Shown here: in pieces, positions 8,966 to 19,217 of the stretch
How positions within the stretch are numbered: position 1 is the first letter of the stretch
Layout: each line of letters starts with the position of its first letter
Source of the DNA: Thermocladium modestius JCM 10088
Lineage (GTDB): Archaea; Thermoproteota; Thermoprotei; Thermoproteales; Thermocladiaceae
Length of the DNA: 39,149 nt
Assembly (NCBI GenBank): GCA_001315925.1
Contig: BBBF01000011.1
Span: 1-39,149 of the forward strand
Direction of reading: 5' to 3'
Program-made: the position numbers and the translations under genes
Notes under the pieces: model-generated
Told to the model about the DNA's origin: nothing
Databases searched by the model: none
The model's input: the letters and a program-made list of their open reading frames with translations, nothing else

Positions 8966-9550
8966 ATGCAAATTATGCTCACAGTTACTGATATTAAGCA
9001 CTATGCATATTGTCCTGTAATTATATACATTAATCGTTTTCTAGGCATAAATGAGGAGGAGACGGAATACATGAAGCTAGGCCAGGAGGTAGAGATGGAG
9101 AGCATGTTGGCACCAGCGATTCGAATGGTGAGGGCTGTTAAGTTAATGAGGAGCGTCAGTGTCAAGAGCAGAGCTGGGTTTAATGGCATTGTGGATTTTG
9201 TTTTGATAACCAAGCATGGCGAGTATGTGCCACTTGATGTAAAATGGAGCAATGTTGCTGGACGGGCTAGGCCCGATCACGTGCTTCAATTGGCCGCTTA
9301 TGCATTGGCAATAGAGGAGAGCTTCGATACAGTCGTGAAGCTGGGGGGGCTGCTGTACTACATAACTGGAAGTGAAGGTAAGTTTATCAAGATATACATC
9401 ACCTCTTCACTGAAGGCACAAGTAGTTAATGCATTGAATCGCATAAAGAAGATAGCTAGTGGGGGGGAGTTGGGGGGGGAGGTCAGGATCAACAAGCGTA
9501 AATGCAATGGCTGCAATTATAGGCAGCATTGCCCCGTGAATCCATGGTAA
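8966..9550 (+). CDS. cas4: Cas4, Fe-S exonuclease of the CRISPR adaptation module
   Basis: The 194-residue product has the Cas4/RecB-like layout: VTDIKHYAYCP with the first cluster Cys (C16), GIVDFV and PLDVKW (nuclease Asp and Lys residues), QLAAYA (motif III), and the C-terminal cluster CNGCNYRQHCP (C180, C183, C189). Cas4 trims prespacers and selects PAM-side ends before integration. The frame is unbroken despite two G7 tracts near 9465-9480. The gene stands alone between array 1 and the convergent cmr3, so it is separated from csa1-cas1 by the array. The start is ATG 8966 (alternative ATG 8975); TTACTTAATA about 25 bases upstream may be its promoter. Together with Csa1 the locus has two Cas4-family members. 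Confidence 0.93.
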   Translation: MQIMLTVTDIKHYAYCPVIIYINRFLGINEEETEYMKLGQEVEMESMLAPAIRMVRAVKLMRSVSVKSRAGFNGIVDFVLITKHGEYVPLDVKWSNVAGRARPDHVLQLAAYALAIEESFDTVVKLGGLLYYITGSEGKFIKIYITSSLKAQVVNALNRIKKIASGGELGGEVRINKRKCNGCNYRQHCPVNPW

Positions 9551-9632
9551 ACTAAATGGCTCTTAACGATTTGATTAAATTTATAATTGAACTGGACTAA
9601 TTATGAAGCGATATTTAGTCCTTGGTGAACCA

Positions 9633-10694
9633 TTATAATTTGAGCAGCGATCCGTATCCCAACATGGATAGCAATCCAACGGATTTGGCATTGCCGCATT
9701 CCTTCCTTAATTTTATTATGGTGCCGGCCGGCAGCGCCTGAAGTATTGGCCTCCTGACCCCACATACCTCGCTGAATCCAAGACCTAAATGCATTGTTCT
9801 GACCTTTAATCTTCCATTGCTATATATACCATAAACCTCATCAATGCACTCCAATCCCCCCCTTATCTCGCTCAACTTCATGCCCGCCCTGTCTTGATAG
9901 TAAAGTATTGGTTGAAGCGTTACCGCTAACTCCCCCCCGCCTCCCCCCCATAGATCGGCATCCCCCCCATCTTCGAAGCTAATCAAGGCCACCCTACCCT
10001 CTCCGCCAAGCCTGGTCAGCACTTGCGCGCCTCCTCCGCCTATGTTATTGCTTGAACCATATGATTCATTCAACATGGATCCCAGCAATCCATTGCTTGG
10101 CCTCTTCAGTAGGTAGACCATCTCGATGTCTTCCTTATAATTAACGAATCTCGCCCTATACATATTGCTTACGGTTCCCGTGGAGCGATCTATGCTTACC
10201 CCCCCTATCCTAGTTGATTCTTGCACAATAAGCCTCTTTTCGACTTGCGTAGGTGACTCATCCGGCGTTGGTTTTAATAATTTTTTAATGATGGACTCCA
10301 CAAACTTCAACAATTCGTTCCTCTCAATATATACATCGCCGGTTGATACATAGTACTTCCCATTTCCTCTCATATAGATGAGCGGGCCCCCCCACAGTAA
10401 TGGTTCCTTATTGTAATTAATTAAATCTTGGGCGGAGATATCCTTTTCGCCGAATATCTCGCTCACTAATTGAATTAAATCCTCGAAGCTGTAACTCCCA
10501 TTGATCAAACCATTACAGACATTCGTTAACCTGACATTTAGGTAATTGCCCAATGCGCCCAGAATAGTCGTGGGAGGCGGCACGCGCGTCACTGAGTCGA
10601 CCGAGAATGACTCCGGGCCTCCTAAATCTCCCAAGCCCAGGTGAAGGGGGGGTTCAAGGGGGGGACTCACCAAAAGCCTTACTAAGTTGCTCAT
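9633..10694 (-). CDS. cmr3: Cmr3, type III-B effector subunit (Cas5-like RAMP)
   Basis: Cmr3 pairs with Cmr2 at the foot of the Cmr complex and holds the crRNA 5' tag. The 353-residue frame starts with a RAMP-type strand and LHLGLGDLGGPESFS, VDSVTRVPPPTTILGALG, typical of Cmr3, and ends with LGFSEVCGVRRPILQALPAG and a Gly-rich LLSMLGYGSLLKL. The length is normal and the frame is intact, although it contains several G6-G7 tracts (for example LWGGP), which may add surplus Gly residues. It follows cmr2 by about 43 bases in the same direction and is the last gene of the csx1-side operon. The small region downstream (9551-9632) is a convergent intergenic gap with cas4. Confidence 0.88.
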   Translation of the reverse strand: MSNLVRLLVSPPLEPPLHLGLGDLGGPESFSVDSVTRVPPPTTILGALGNYLNVRLTNVCNGLINGSYSFEDLIQLVSEIFGEKDISAQDLINYNKEPLLWGGPLIYMRGNGKYYVSTGDVYIERNELLKFVESIIKKLLKPTPDESPTQVEKRLIVQESTRIGGVSIDRSTGTVSNMYRARFVNYKEDIEMVYLLKRPSNGLLGSMLNESYGSSNNIGGGGAQVLTRLGGEGRVALISFEDGGDADLWGGGGGELAVTLQPILYYQDRAGMKLSEIRGGLECIDEVYGIYSNGRLKVRTMHLGLGFSEVCGVRRPILQALPAGTIIKLRKECGNAKSVGLLSMLGYGSLLKL

Positions 10695-10737
10695 GGGTAT
10701 CCCCTCAATATCTTGATGGCCTTGATAAATTCATCAA

Positions 10738-13700
10738 TTATATTTTTTTCTGATTACCATTGGTGTCCCTATTAAACAGCAGTATGCCGTAAACCGATTT
10801 CTTAAATGAATCAAATGATACTTCCAAGTCGCTTGGCAAGTATTTAAGGCCATGATTGTTAACTATTATGTTATTGGATATCAAGCTATTCCATATGCTC
10901 GCCAACAATTCGTCATCGATATTCTTGGATAAGATCATCCTTATAATATCGGCGTATTTATCGTAATCCTCCGGTATGTTGTGGCTCAACGCGTTACCGA
11001 TCATGAATAAGAATACCTTATTGAGGAAATCCACCGCGGTTCCCACGGTAGACAGAGAAGAACCATCGCTCAACGGAACAACTGCCGATGCATTGGATCT
11101 AGACTCGCTTATTGTTAATGCATCCTTCTCCTTTATATCCTTGTCTCCCCCCCACTTGGCCTCCTTGCTATTCATCTCCAAGTCCTCGGCGGCTCGCTTT
11201 ATCTCCTCGTTCATATTATCCATTATGTTGACGAACCTAGCCGCAAAGCTTCTTCCAAACACTGTCAGAGCAGGGAAGTGATACTTGCCTACTGAGTGAA
11301 AACCTGGATTGGAACCTTGCGTGCTGCCCCCCCAATAATTCTTCCTCAAATCCTTAACCATGGCCAGCGCAACCTCGATGGGAGCCAGGGCAAGCACGTC
11401 GTCTCCGCCGCTGAAGATCATGCTGGAGACACTACCACCTAGATATTTGTAATCCGTTATGTAGATATCAGTTAGAGCGGTTATCATTAAAGCCATAGAA
11501 AGGGATGACAAGTAAGCGGGAGTCACCAATAACTCAATATTAGCTATATTTTGGCTGATTGATCTATAGACGTTTCCATATTCCTTCATGCCGTTATTGA
11601 AGAAATGATTCGCAAGCTCTTCCATTAAATTCGAATAGCTCTTCATATCTATCTTACCTCTACTTAGCTTCTTACCTATATTATCGGCATCTCCCCCCTT
11701 ATTATCACATAGTTAGATCTGAAATGTATCAATTTCTTGTTTGGTCTCATCTCTATTTTCAAGTTTTTCAGTTCAGGGAAGTTTGGCAATCTCCTAAATA
11801 CATTGATCAGCGTTTCCTCATCGATCTCATCCATGCATTTATTAAAATTCTTAACAGCTGACTCAACGCAATTCCCTTTCCCTGGACTACACAACTCGGT
11901 AATGCTTCTGCTATTATTTGATCCATTATGTGGTTTCAAGTAATTAGCGACTTGATTGCATGAATCTTTTCCCTCTATTTTCTCAATTAATTCCTTAGCA
12001 TTGCTTGCAATCCATGCAATGGCAATATCATCGGTTGTATCAAATGGCAAAGCACTATCATGCCCCCCCATGCTTGACATAAATCTGTAATATATGGTCC
12101 TCTTCAGCAGGCATAGCGGTCCGATTTTCTCGCCTGGCTTCACTTGAGACACTAGGTTGGCCGTCACGTCGCCGTCACTTACGTTGAGCAGCTCGGCTAT
12201 CATCTTCTTAGTGTCACTATCGTAATCCTCTCCATTCCTGGATTTCCTGAAGTGAAGTATTGCCGGTTCCTCTCCACAGATGGAGCAATACGAGTAACCT
12301 GTGGATTTCCGGCCATAGAATACATATTTAGAGAATGGATCCTCGCCTTTGACATTTGTTTTAACTATGTTATTTCCATTCATCTTGAACCAAGCCTTCG
12401 AGTAATTCATGATCCTCATCGACTTAATCACGGAATTATGGCGGAGGACATTTAGACCCAAGTCCAGTATAGCTCTCTTAATGTAATCATCATTATCCTC
12501 CTTCTTCTCCTTTTCTTTATTATCATTAATCGATTCACGATCGTCAGCATCACTTGACTCAGATATCTTAGTTATCTCTTCTATTGTTTTATTAATTGCC
12601 TCTATTCTACCCTTAAAGTCATTCAATAAGTCGTCTGTGATACCATTGTAATAACAATTTTCATCAATTTTATTTTGCTCAATGTAATTCTTGGCACATG
12701 AATATACTATACTTAAGTCAATTACATTAAACCTTGGATTTATTAAGCCATCGAATACCTCGCCGTCCTTGAATTCGCCGTATATCTTACTAGCAATCTT
12801 CATAAATTCCGTGGGTGGCGACCTTTCTTTCAGCATTATGTTAATTTCCTCATAATTCTTATCCTCGCAGCTACCGTTGAATGCCCAATCCATCAAACAT
12901 TTATAGGCTTTCTTAAAATTATCGGCTAATAGGTTTTCAATATTTTCCATGCTTCCCAAATCTCTTGGGAGGATCAATTGTATAGTTCCTGGTATTATCG
13001 GTCGACTGATCAATAGTCGAGTTAACCATTTATCAACTTCACTGTATTCTTTGCCGCTGGATTCCATTTTGAAGATTAACTTCATGTAGAAGTCCAGTAT
13101 AGCTCTCTTTATGTAGTCCTCAGCACTAATCTGGTTTAACTTACCTACCAGAAAAACATGATAGATGGGGGGTTCAACCTGAGGGTTGGCTTGATTATTA
13201 TGTCAGGCCCATACTTCCACACAAGCGGCCACACCGCCAGCCACGCCAGCATTGATACCAGCCAACTGCCGGCCCAGAAATCACCGGCCTTCCTGGCAGC
13301 GTTTATCACGCGCTGTATGCCCGGTATGTCCAGCTCCACCAAGTAACCCCCTATAGTTCCATTGGGCCAGAGCATGTTGATCGACATGGCCGTTGCATAG
13401 ACGTGATCGAATACGGAGTGGGTTGGCATCCTAGTATCGGCCAGGCTGGGCGGCAATCCATCGCTTATCCATTTTAGCTCATACATTGAATACAGCACGT
13501 GATATTTAATGCGAGAGAGCTTCTCCTTATCTAGCTCATTACCGTTATTGACTATATCCAGTATATTTTTTAGTTCCGTTATATATTTACGAACATCTGG
13601 GCAATTCACCGTATTTAGATCTACCTTTAATGTGGGATTGAATATATTATGAAGCTTATGGTATGAAAATACTCCTCCCCCCCTGTTCTTGCCGAGGGTC

Positions 13701-13977
13701 TTGCTTATCAACCACCTATCCATCGATGATGCCAATTTATCCGCTTCCTTGACCAGGCCATACATTCCACTTGAATTATTTATATCGCCGAACGGATCGG
13801 ATAAGCCGAGCTCATACCACATCTCGGCGGCGTCCTCTTCATGAGCATCATTAAATCCCCTCGTCTTATCATAGCATCGACCGGTTCCATTCTTGCCTAC
13901 TATAATCCACATTTTGTTCGGGGGGGATCATGCAGTAGAGCCCATGATTTATCGCCAAAATATTTCAACCAGTCCAT
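10738..13977 (-). CDS. cmr2: Cas10 (Cmr2), type III-B signature subunit, frameshifted
   Basis: Cas10 is the large subunit that cleaves ssDNA (HD domain) and makes cyclic oligoadenylates (palm domain) on target RNA binding. Joined frames give about 1078 residues: N-terminal SWALLHDPP (H16-D17), LADTRMPTHSVFDH, IPGIQRVINAARKAGDFWAGSW, a zinc site CSICGEEP-ending PLC (about 560-620), GDADNIGKKLSRGKIDM (about 762), and SGGDDVLALAP (about 857). HD and GGDD look intact. Three breaks separate the parts: C7 at 13920-13926 (five needed), G6 near 13168-13173 (four needed) and G6 near 11693 (four needed); each needs two bases removed. The last falls inside the palm motif GDADN, so the split cannot be natural domain separation. 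ATG 13977 is preceded by GTTAAAAAATC about 30 bases upstream. Confidence 0.93.
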
Positions 13978-14124
13978 TTTTGAACTATTGGATCACTACG
14001 TTAGATTTTTTAACTTTTGTGCCTTCAAAAAAAAACAAAACAATTAATGCCAAAGCTAATTTATCAATAATAAATTAATAAAAAATATATTTATGGAATA
14101 CTAAGCCCAAGCAAATTAATAGAT
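13978..14124 (-). promoter_or_regulatory. Promoter region of cmr2-cmr3
   Basis: An A/T-rich gap between csx1 and cmr2. On the minus strand GTTAAAAAATC (about 14005-14013) sits about 30 bases before the cmr2 ATG. No gene is visible; csx1 ends at its right side. Confidence 0.5.
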
Positions 14125-15426
14125 CTAATTTTCATCTCTCGTGTTATCCAGACAACTTAGAACTTTATCGTCTATTTCGATAACATAATCACTATCACTT
14201 TTCCTGATGCTGGTGCACTCACGCAGCAAGCCGGCATGTGCTATCAAGTTCCTATCATTGCCTCCAGGACACGGCGAGCACTCATCCTGTCTCTCAACAC
14301 ATTCCCATGGCAGTACTTTGCTATACTTGACCTTTTCATTGTTATTAAGCTGCTTCATTACGTCAGGACTAGCCCTATCTATTCCGTTCTTCATATTATT
14401 CAATTCATGCTTAACCATGGCCTCGATTGTTTTATTTACCTTGCTGAACAATTCAGAATTGAGTAATTGACTTAGTTTGTTAGTTGATCGCTTGCATGCC
14501 AGCTGCTCGAGCAAGCTCTCATATAGCCGCTCCACATTTATGCCGGGATTCTTGTATTTAACCGTTCTCCCATTTAAATCTATGCTGGCTTCTACATAAT
14601 TGAACACGTCGTCAGCGACGCTGTGCAGGTTATCATTGCATAACCTATGCATGACTAGGGGCAGGCCCTTTCCGAGGGCCTCAATTATGGGAGACCGCGG
14701 TTGCGCCGGTACCTCAATTGTAGCCATATCCTCGCTGAGGAATTTCATGTAAAGCCAATCGCCCGGGGTGGCATTGAACGCACGTATCATTACCTTTCTA
14801 GCGCCCTTCATTAATAATAAGGATGCCAGAAATCTGCCTACGTGCAATGTAAGTGCTGGCATGAAATTTATTCCATGGGTTAAGTCTATGTCTAGATCAA
14901 CCTGATCGCCTTCTACGCCTTCATCCTTTACTTTCTGCCATAATCCCCCCCACAGGAGCTCTCCAACTATTGTAGCTGGGTAGCTGGCCTCATACTTCCA
15001 CGATATGTCCTTATATAGAGTAAAGGTGCCTCTCGATGCTGTTAGTATAATGTCCGTGTTACTAATAATTTTACTTGAAATGCACCGTATATAATTACGT
15101 GCCATATCCCTCCAACTTCTTAGATCACGTATGTCGGAGCCGGGAGGCGGCATTACGGCTTTTCCATCACCTAAGTCTGTAAGTATGTTCTGTTCCTTTG
15201 CGCATTCTTCGGTAATTGAATTACCAGCCGATTTGGAGACCGACGCAGTTAGCACGCTGTCAACTGCATATATTATATATTTGTCATAATTATCAGCGCA
15301 AACTATGGAGGCGATTCCATGCCTTCGCTCACTATTGCCGGAACCCTGTCTGGGGACCTCCATGCAATCATATTCAACCTCACGCCATGAGAGAGGATTA
15401 CCCCAAGTACCTATATATATCCTCAT
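14125..15426 (-). CDS. csx1: Csx1, CARF-HEPN ribonuclease activated by cyclic oligoadenylate
   Basis: The 433-residue unbroken frame has an N-terminal CARF domain (MRIYIGTWGNPLSWREVEY), the segment VDLDIDLTHGINFMPALTLHVGRFLA typical of Csx1 proteins, and a C-terminal HEPN motif RNLIAH (R392-H397) followed by AGLL. Family knowledge: Csx1 dimers bind cA4 or cA6 in the CARF domain and then cut RNA non-specifically in the HEPN domain, giving collateral immunity. The length matches the family. The gene lies just upstream of cmr2 on the same strand but separated by about 150 bases with its own promoter. A TATA-like box 24-30 bases before ATG 15426 suggests a leaderless start. A Cys-rich insert (CSPCPGG) precedes the HEPN motif. 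Confidence 0.93.
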   Translation of the reverse strand: MRIYIGTWGNPLSWREVEYDCMEVPRQGSGNSERRHGIASIVCADNYDKYIIYAVDSVLTASVSKSAGNSITEECAKEQNILTDLGDGKAVMPPPGSDIRDLRSWRDMARNYIRCISSKIISNTDIILTASRGTFTLYKDISWKYEASYPATIVGELLWGGLWQKVKDEGVEGDQVDLDIDLTHGINFMPALTLHVGRFLASLLLMKGARKVMIRAFNATPGDWLYMKFLSEDMATIEVPAQPRSPIIEALGKGLPLVMHRLCNDNLHSVADDVFNYVEASIDLNGRTVKYKNPGINVERLYESLLEQLACKRSTNKLSQLLNSELFSKVNKTIEAMVKHELNNMKNGIDRASPDVMKQLNNNEKVKYSKVLPWECVERQDECSPCPGGNDRNLIAHAGLLRECTSIRKSDSDYVIEIDDKVLSCLDNTRDEN

Positions 15427-15579
15427 AACGCATTAGTTAATTAATATTAATATAAAGTGATTGTTTAATCAAAAATGGCACTCAATTAAATATTATTGAA
15501 GTCTCTTCAATATCGGTTTCGGCGAGGCGTATCTCTCCAAGATGGATAGGTTTATTACATAGATCCATTCCGGTGACGC
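15427..15579. promoter_or_regulatory. Divergent promoter region csx1 / nurA-herA
   Basis: An A/T-rich gap. The csx1 side has a TTTATAT-type box near 15450-15456 (minus strand); the nurA side has GTTTATTACAT near 15549-15559, about 27 bases before GTG 15580. Both transcripts look leaderless. Confidence 0.55.
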
Positions 15580-16645
15580 GTGAAGGAGGTCTTTAGATTA
15601 ATCGATTCATTGATTAAGCTAAGGGATAACATAGGAGAGTACATATCGCAGGAATCGATTGACGTGGGCGATGGCGGTGCCGAGGTCGATTGTGGGGGGG
15701 AGGGCGTGAATGTCGAGTTAATTGATGAGGGAATTCATGACCAGCAGGGATTGGCTGGGGGGGCAGATTCCCAATCCACAATATTGAGGCTGGAGAATGC
15801 TGACGTCCACGTGGTTACGGGCGCGCTCCTCGGAGGCGTTAATGCATTGATACCTGGCCTGGATGGCGTTAAGTGGCTCGGCATAAGGCTTAGATTCAAG
15901 CCAAGCAATGCGCTGCTGAAGGACTTGGAGGGCTTGCTGGACGGTATAGCCTACTTCAAATCGGAATTATTGGAGAGGACATTTGATGGGTCATACAACG
16001 AGGAGGCAATTAGGGAGGAGATCAGGACTAATGTGGAGCTGAGGCTGGCGAGTGCATTTAGAGGCAGCGGCGTCCTAATGATGGATGGACCCATATTTTC
16101 CACGCCCAAGGTTCTCTGGATGAAGGATAATCCATACTCCGATCTGTATCGAATGTTAGCTGGAAGGAGGGTGAGCGCCTATGATGGGCTGAATATCATA
16201 GGCGTGGTGAAGAGGCTAAGCCAATCAACTTATTACTCCAAGTGCTTGGGACTGAACGTAGATGATGCCACGCTGGTGAAGAACGAGGTAATCAAGGCGT
16301 GGGGGAAGCAAGGCGTCCGTCAAGGCCAGGTTTGGGCCCATTAAGATAATTGCTGCGGGTTACTCGAAGCATTGCTGGTACGTCGCCGTCAAGCTGGGCA
16401 AGGATGTAAACGTGGTGAGGGTTGAGGCGCTCTCTCCTGGGCTAGCCGAGCGGGGAGCGGAGCTAGTCGCTAATTCTATGACTATCAGCGGCGTTCCACT
16501 GCCGATACACGCCGCAGACAAGATGGCGAGGAGACTGAATGCGGGGGGCGGTAAGATTGCTGGCTGCATCCCCCCCGTTGGCTTAACTTATGAGGGCTTG
16601 GAGGAGTTAGGCAGGGCGCTCAAGGAGTTGGGTGAGGCGGCGTGA
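15580..16645 (+). CDS. nurA: NurA, 5'-3' DNA end-processing nuclease, frameshifted
   Basis: NurA is a toroidal dimeric nuclease driven by HerA during DNA end resection. The N-terminal part contains VHVVTGALLGGVNALIPGLDG and GVLMMDGPIFSTP, matching the NurA core with its metal-binding acidic residues; the C-terminal part contains IKIIAAGYSKHCWYVA, MTISGVPLPIHAADKMAR and IPPVGLTYEGLEELG. The two parts are in different frames. Reducing a G5 at 16311-16315 to G4 joins them as AWGSKASVKARFG, giving about 355 residues, normal length. The stop overlaps the herA start by four bases, so the two are translationally coupled. GTG 15580 fits the TATA spacing. Unusually, no mre11-rad50 genes accompany the pair here. 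Confidence 0.85.
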
Positions 16646-18403
16646 GCATTGATTGCAGGACCGAGGTTGGCCTGATAACCAGGCAAATGCCGAGCGAGGT
16701 ATCACTGGAGAAATCGGTTGCCTACATGGTTAGCAACTGCGACGAGGACTTCAGCGTTGGGGGGGATTACTTGGTGATAGAGTCCAACGGCACCAATTAC
16801 TTAGCCAGAATAGCGGCGTCCAGGATAGAGGATATATTATCCGTGGCCAAGCCCCCCCGTGCTATCGCTAGAACATGAGCTGGGCATGGATGTGAGCTAC
16901 ATTCCAAAACTCGTCGCGCTGGAACTCATCGCGGAGTGCTCCAACGATAAATGCGCGCCGCCCAGTAGGCCCCCCAAAGATAAGATCTGTGGTGAGGGTG
17001 CCCAGGGAGGGGGGGGAGGTGGCTGGCATGCTGATGCTTCCGAGGATGGTATAACAATAGGCAATCTATCGCTGCCCAACGGCAAGGCTGTGGAGGGCAA
17101 TTATGCTAAGCTGCCCCCTCAGCGCGTTGAATCACCACGTCTTGATAGTTGGAACCACGGGGGGGAGCGGGAAGACCACGCTAATGAAGAACATGGCATT
17201 GGAATTGATAAATAACTACCCAAAGGCCACCGTAATATCGCTGGATACCATTGGTCATTACCATCACTTGGCCATGAGTGGCATAGATGTGAGGGCTATA
17301 GTGCCGGTAACCAATAGCATGATTAGGAGGTACTTGAGAGGAGACGCTTTCAGGGATAGAAGAGGAATGATTCGAAGGTTCACGAGGGGCCTAGTCAGGG
17401 ATTACTTGAATAGAGTATTCAAGTCCCACGGGATTAGGCTCAGCGTATCGAGGATAAAGGTGAGGGGGGGCAAGACCATTGGTAGGACGGAGGTGCCGTT
17501 GTTCATTGAGGTAACCTCGAGCGGCAATGCAGGGAGGATGACCTTGATCCCATGGGCGCTAGGCAGCAGGGCCATATTGCCTAGGGTGAACGCGGTGACC
17601 GGCATGTTAACGGAGCAGGCCAGCATGTTTTACAGTCGCATCCTGGAGCAGCTTAAGGCAAAGGCAAGGCCCTACTCAGTGAACGGCATTTATGCCTACC
17701 TAACCAGCCCCCCCAGCGAGACGCAGCAATCCGGCAGGGCTCTCCTAAACTACGAGGACTTGGCCAGGCGCATGGGGATTCACCCCCCCAGCACAATGGA
17801 AAACATAGTGAGGACTATTCTTGCAATCAAGGAGTCGGGGATCGTGGACGTCAAGCTGGGGAGGGGATCGTTGGAGCTGGGCGTTAGCGAGCCCAATTAC
17901 GCTCGTATCCTATCGCCCGGCTATGTTACTGCGGATTTATCCAGGGCATCAGGCGTGGGACAGAGAATGGTTGTGTACAGGATACTTAGCAAGGTCTATA
18001 ACTTCATGGGGCCCGAACACTTGGGCGATAGAGATAGAATGGCTGTCATAATGGTGGATGAGGCGCATTTATTCTTTCCACAGGCCAAGTCGGAGGAGGA
18101 GAAGGGCGTTCTGGAGCACCACATAACCAGGCTAACCAGGCTGGGCAGGAGCAGGGGGGGATAGCCGTCATATTCGCCACTCACATGCCGGAGGACTTGA
18201 ACGATGCGGTCCTCCAGCTGACCAACACTAAGATAGTGCTTAGGAGCGAGGAGTCAGTGCTGGAGAGGCTCGGCGTGAAGGCCGAGGAAAGGCGGTTCCT
18301 CGTCACGGCAGAGGCGGGGGGGGTGGCTCACGTGCGGTCCTTTGCATATAGGTACCCCCCCGTCTACATAAAGTTCAGCCCTAATGCATACCACGTTGGC
18401 TGA
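16642..18403 (+). CDS. herA: HerA, hexameric DNA translocase/helicase, frameshifted
   Basis: HerA is an FtsK-like ATPase that pumps DNA into NurA. Features: an N-terminal HAS-barrel region (to about residue 130), LPLSALNHHVLIVG, a Walker A motif near 17145-17185, Walker B VIMVDEAHLFFP, and FATHMPEDLNDAVLQLTNTK near the end. The Walker A reads GTTGGSGKTT with one Gly too many; a G4 in place of the G7 would give the canonical GTTGSGKTT. The frame breaks at C7 (16852-16858), C5 (17114-17118; four needed) and G7 (18154-18160; five needed). Repaired length is about 585 residues, normal for the family. The gene ends overlapping the convergent CARF gene by about 20 bases. Confidence 0.87.
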
Positions 18404-19185
18404 TGCACATATTATTCAGCTCCAATAGTTTGCCAACCCACTCAACCACCCTTAATCCACCATCCCGGACCAGCAAGCCAGCATCCACCAGCTCATTTAC
18501 TACATCGCCGCTAGGATTTAATCCGTTCTTCACCATGCACAACGCCTCCAAGGCATCTCCCCCCCTAAACCCCCCCAGGGCAGCCGCGGGAAGATCAATG
18601 GCTTGCCGTCCTCCGACACGTAAACCAGCTTCGCCCCCCCGACGAGCCACGCCACCATGGAGGCCATGACTGCCTCCGGCTTTATCCCGCCGCTCATGCC
18701 GACATAGGCGTCGCATCCCATAGATACCTCATTTATTAAGGATTTTCCCATCGTATTGAGGAGGTGCAATAACCCGCTCCCCAAATCCCCTCCTCCGAAC
18801 AGCTTGATTCTGGCATACCCCACTAACTCCGCAACATTGGATTTCGAGATGCTGCTTGCCAATGCCTTCATGGCCAGCTCAGCCACCCCCCCGAATCCGT
18901 GGAGAACAGCTCCGACCTGACTTGCTGATTCACTAAATCCTTGATTGAGTATAGCGTGGCCAGCTCCGCGCAGCAGGACTTGCCCTTTATACTTATGTAA
19001 TCCGTCAAGGCATTCAACAAGTTACTGCCAAGCGCTAGTTTAGCCAACACCGAGTCCACGGAGATGTCGCGGGAGAGCGCTTTGCTTACCATATCTCTAT
19101 ACTCTGCTGAGATGAAGCCATCCGAGTAGGCGTTCCTTATGAGGGACGTACCCACCACAACCGCCGCATAGACGCACTTCATCAC
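18381..19185 (-). CDS. CARF-domain protein with C-terminal winged-helix-like tail, frameshifted
   Basis: The N-terminus (MMKCVYAAVVVGTSLIRNAYSDG) and the motif CDAYVGMSGGIKPEAVM followed by AKLVYVSEDGKPLIFPRLPW match the CARF fold of APE2256/Crn1-like proteins; the C-terminus (SGDVVNELVDAGLLVRDG then VEWVGKLLEL) looks like a small winged helix. CARF-wHTH proteins include ring nucleases that degrade cyclic tetra-adenylate and transcription regulators; I cannot tell which from sequence. Breaks fall at G7 near 18886 (five needed) and G7 near 18570 (five needed), with a third tract near 18560 adding one Gly. Length repaired is about 265 residues. It lies 32 bases after the unknown 216-residue gene, on the same strand, and converges on herA. 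Confidence 0.72.
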
Positions 19186-19217
19186 ATTTTAACCGCAGAT
19201 TACCAATAAAAACTTGA

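Noticed and set aside
10738..13977. Cas10 encoded as three or four separate subunits, or by programmed frameshifting
   Set aside because: One break lies inside the palm motif GDADN, all breaks are at G/C tracts needing two bases fewer, and the same excess occurs in a tRNA where translation is irrelevant.
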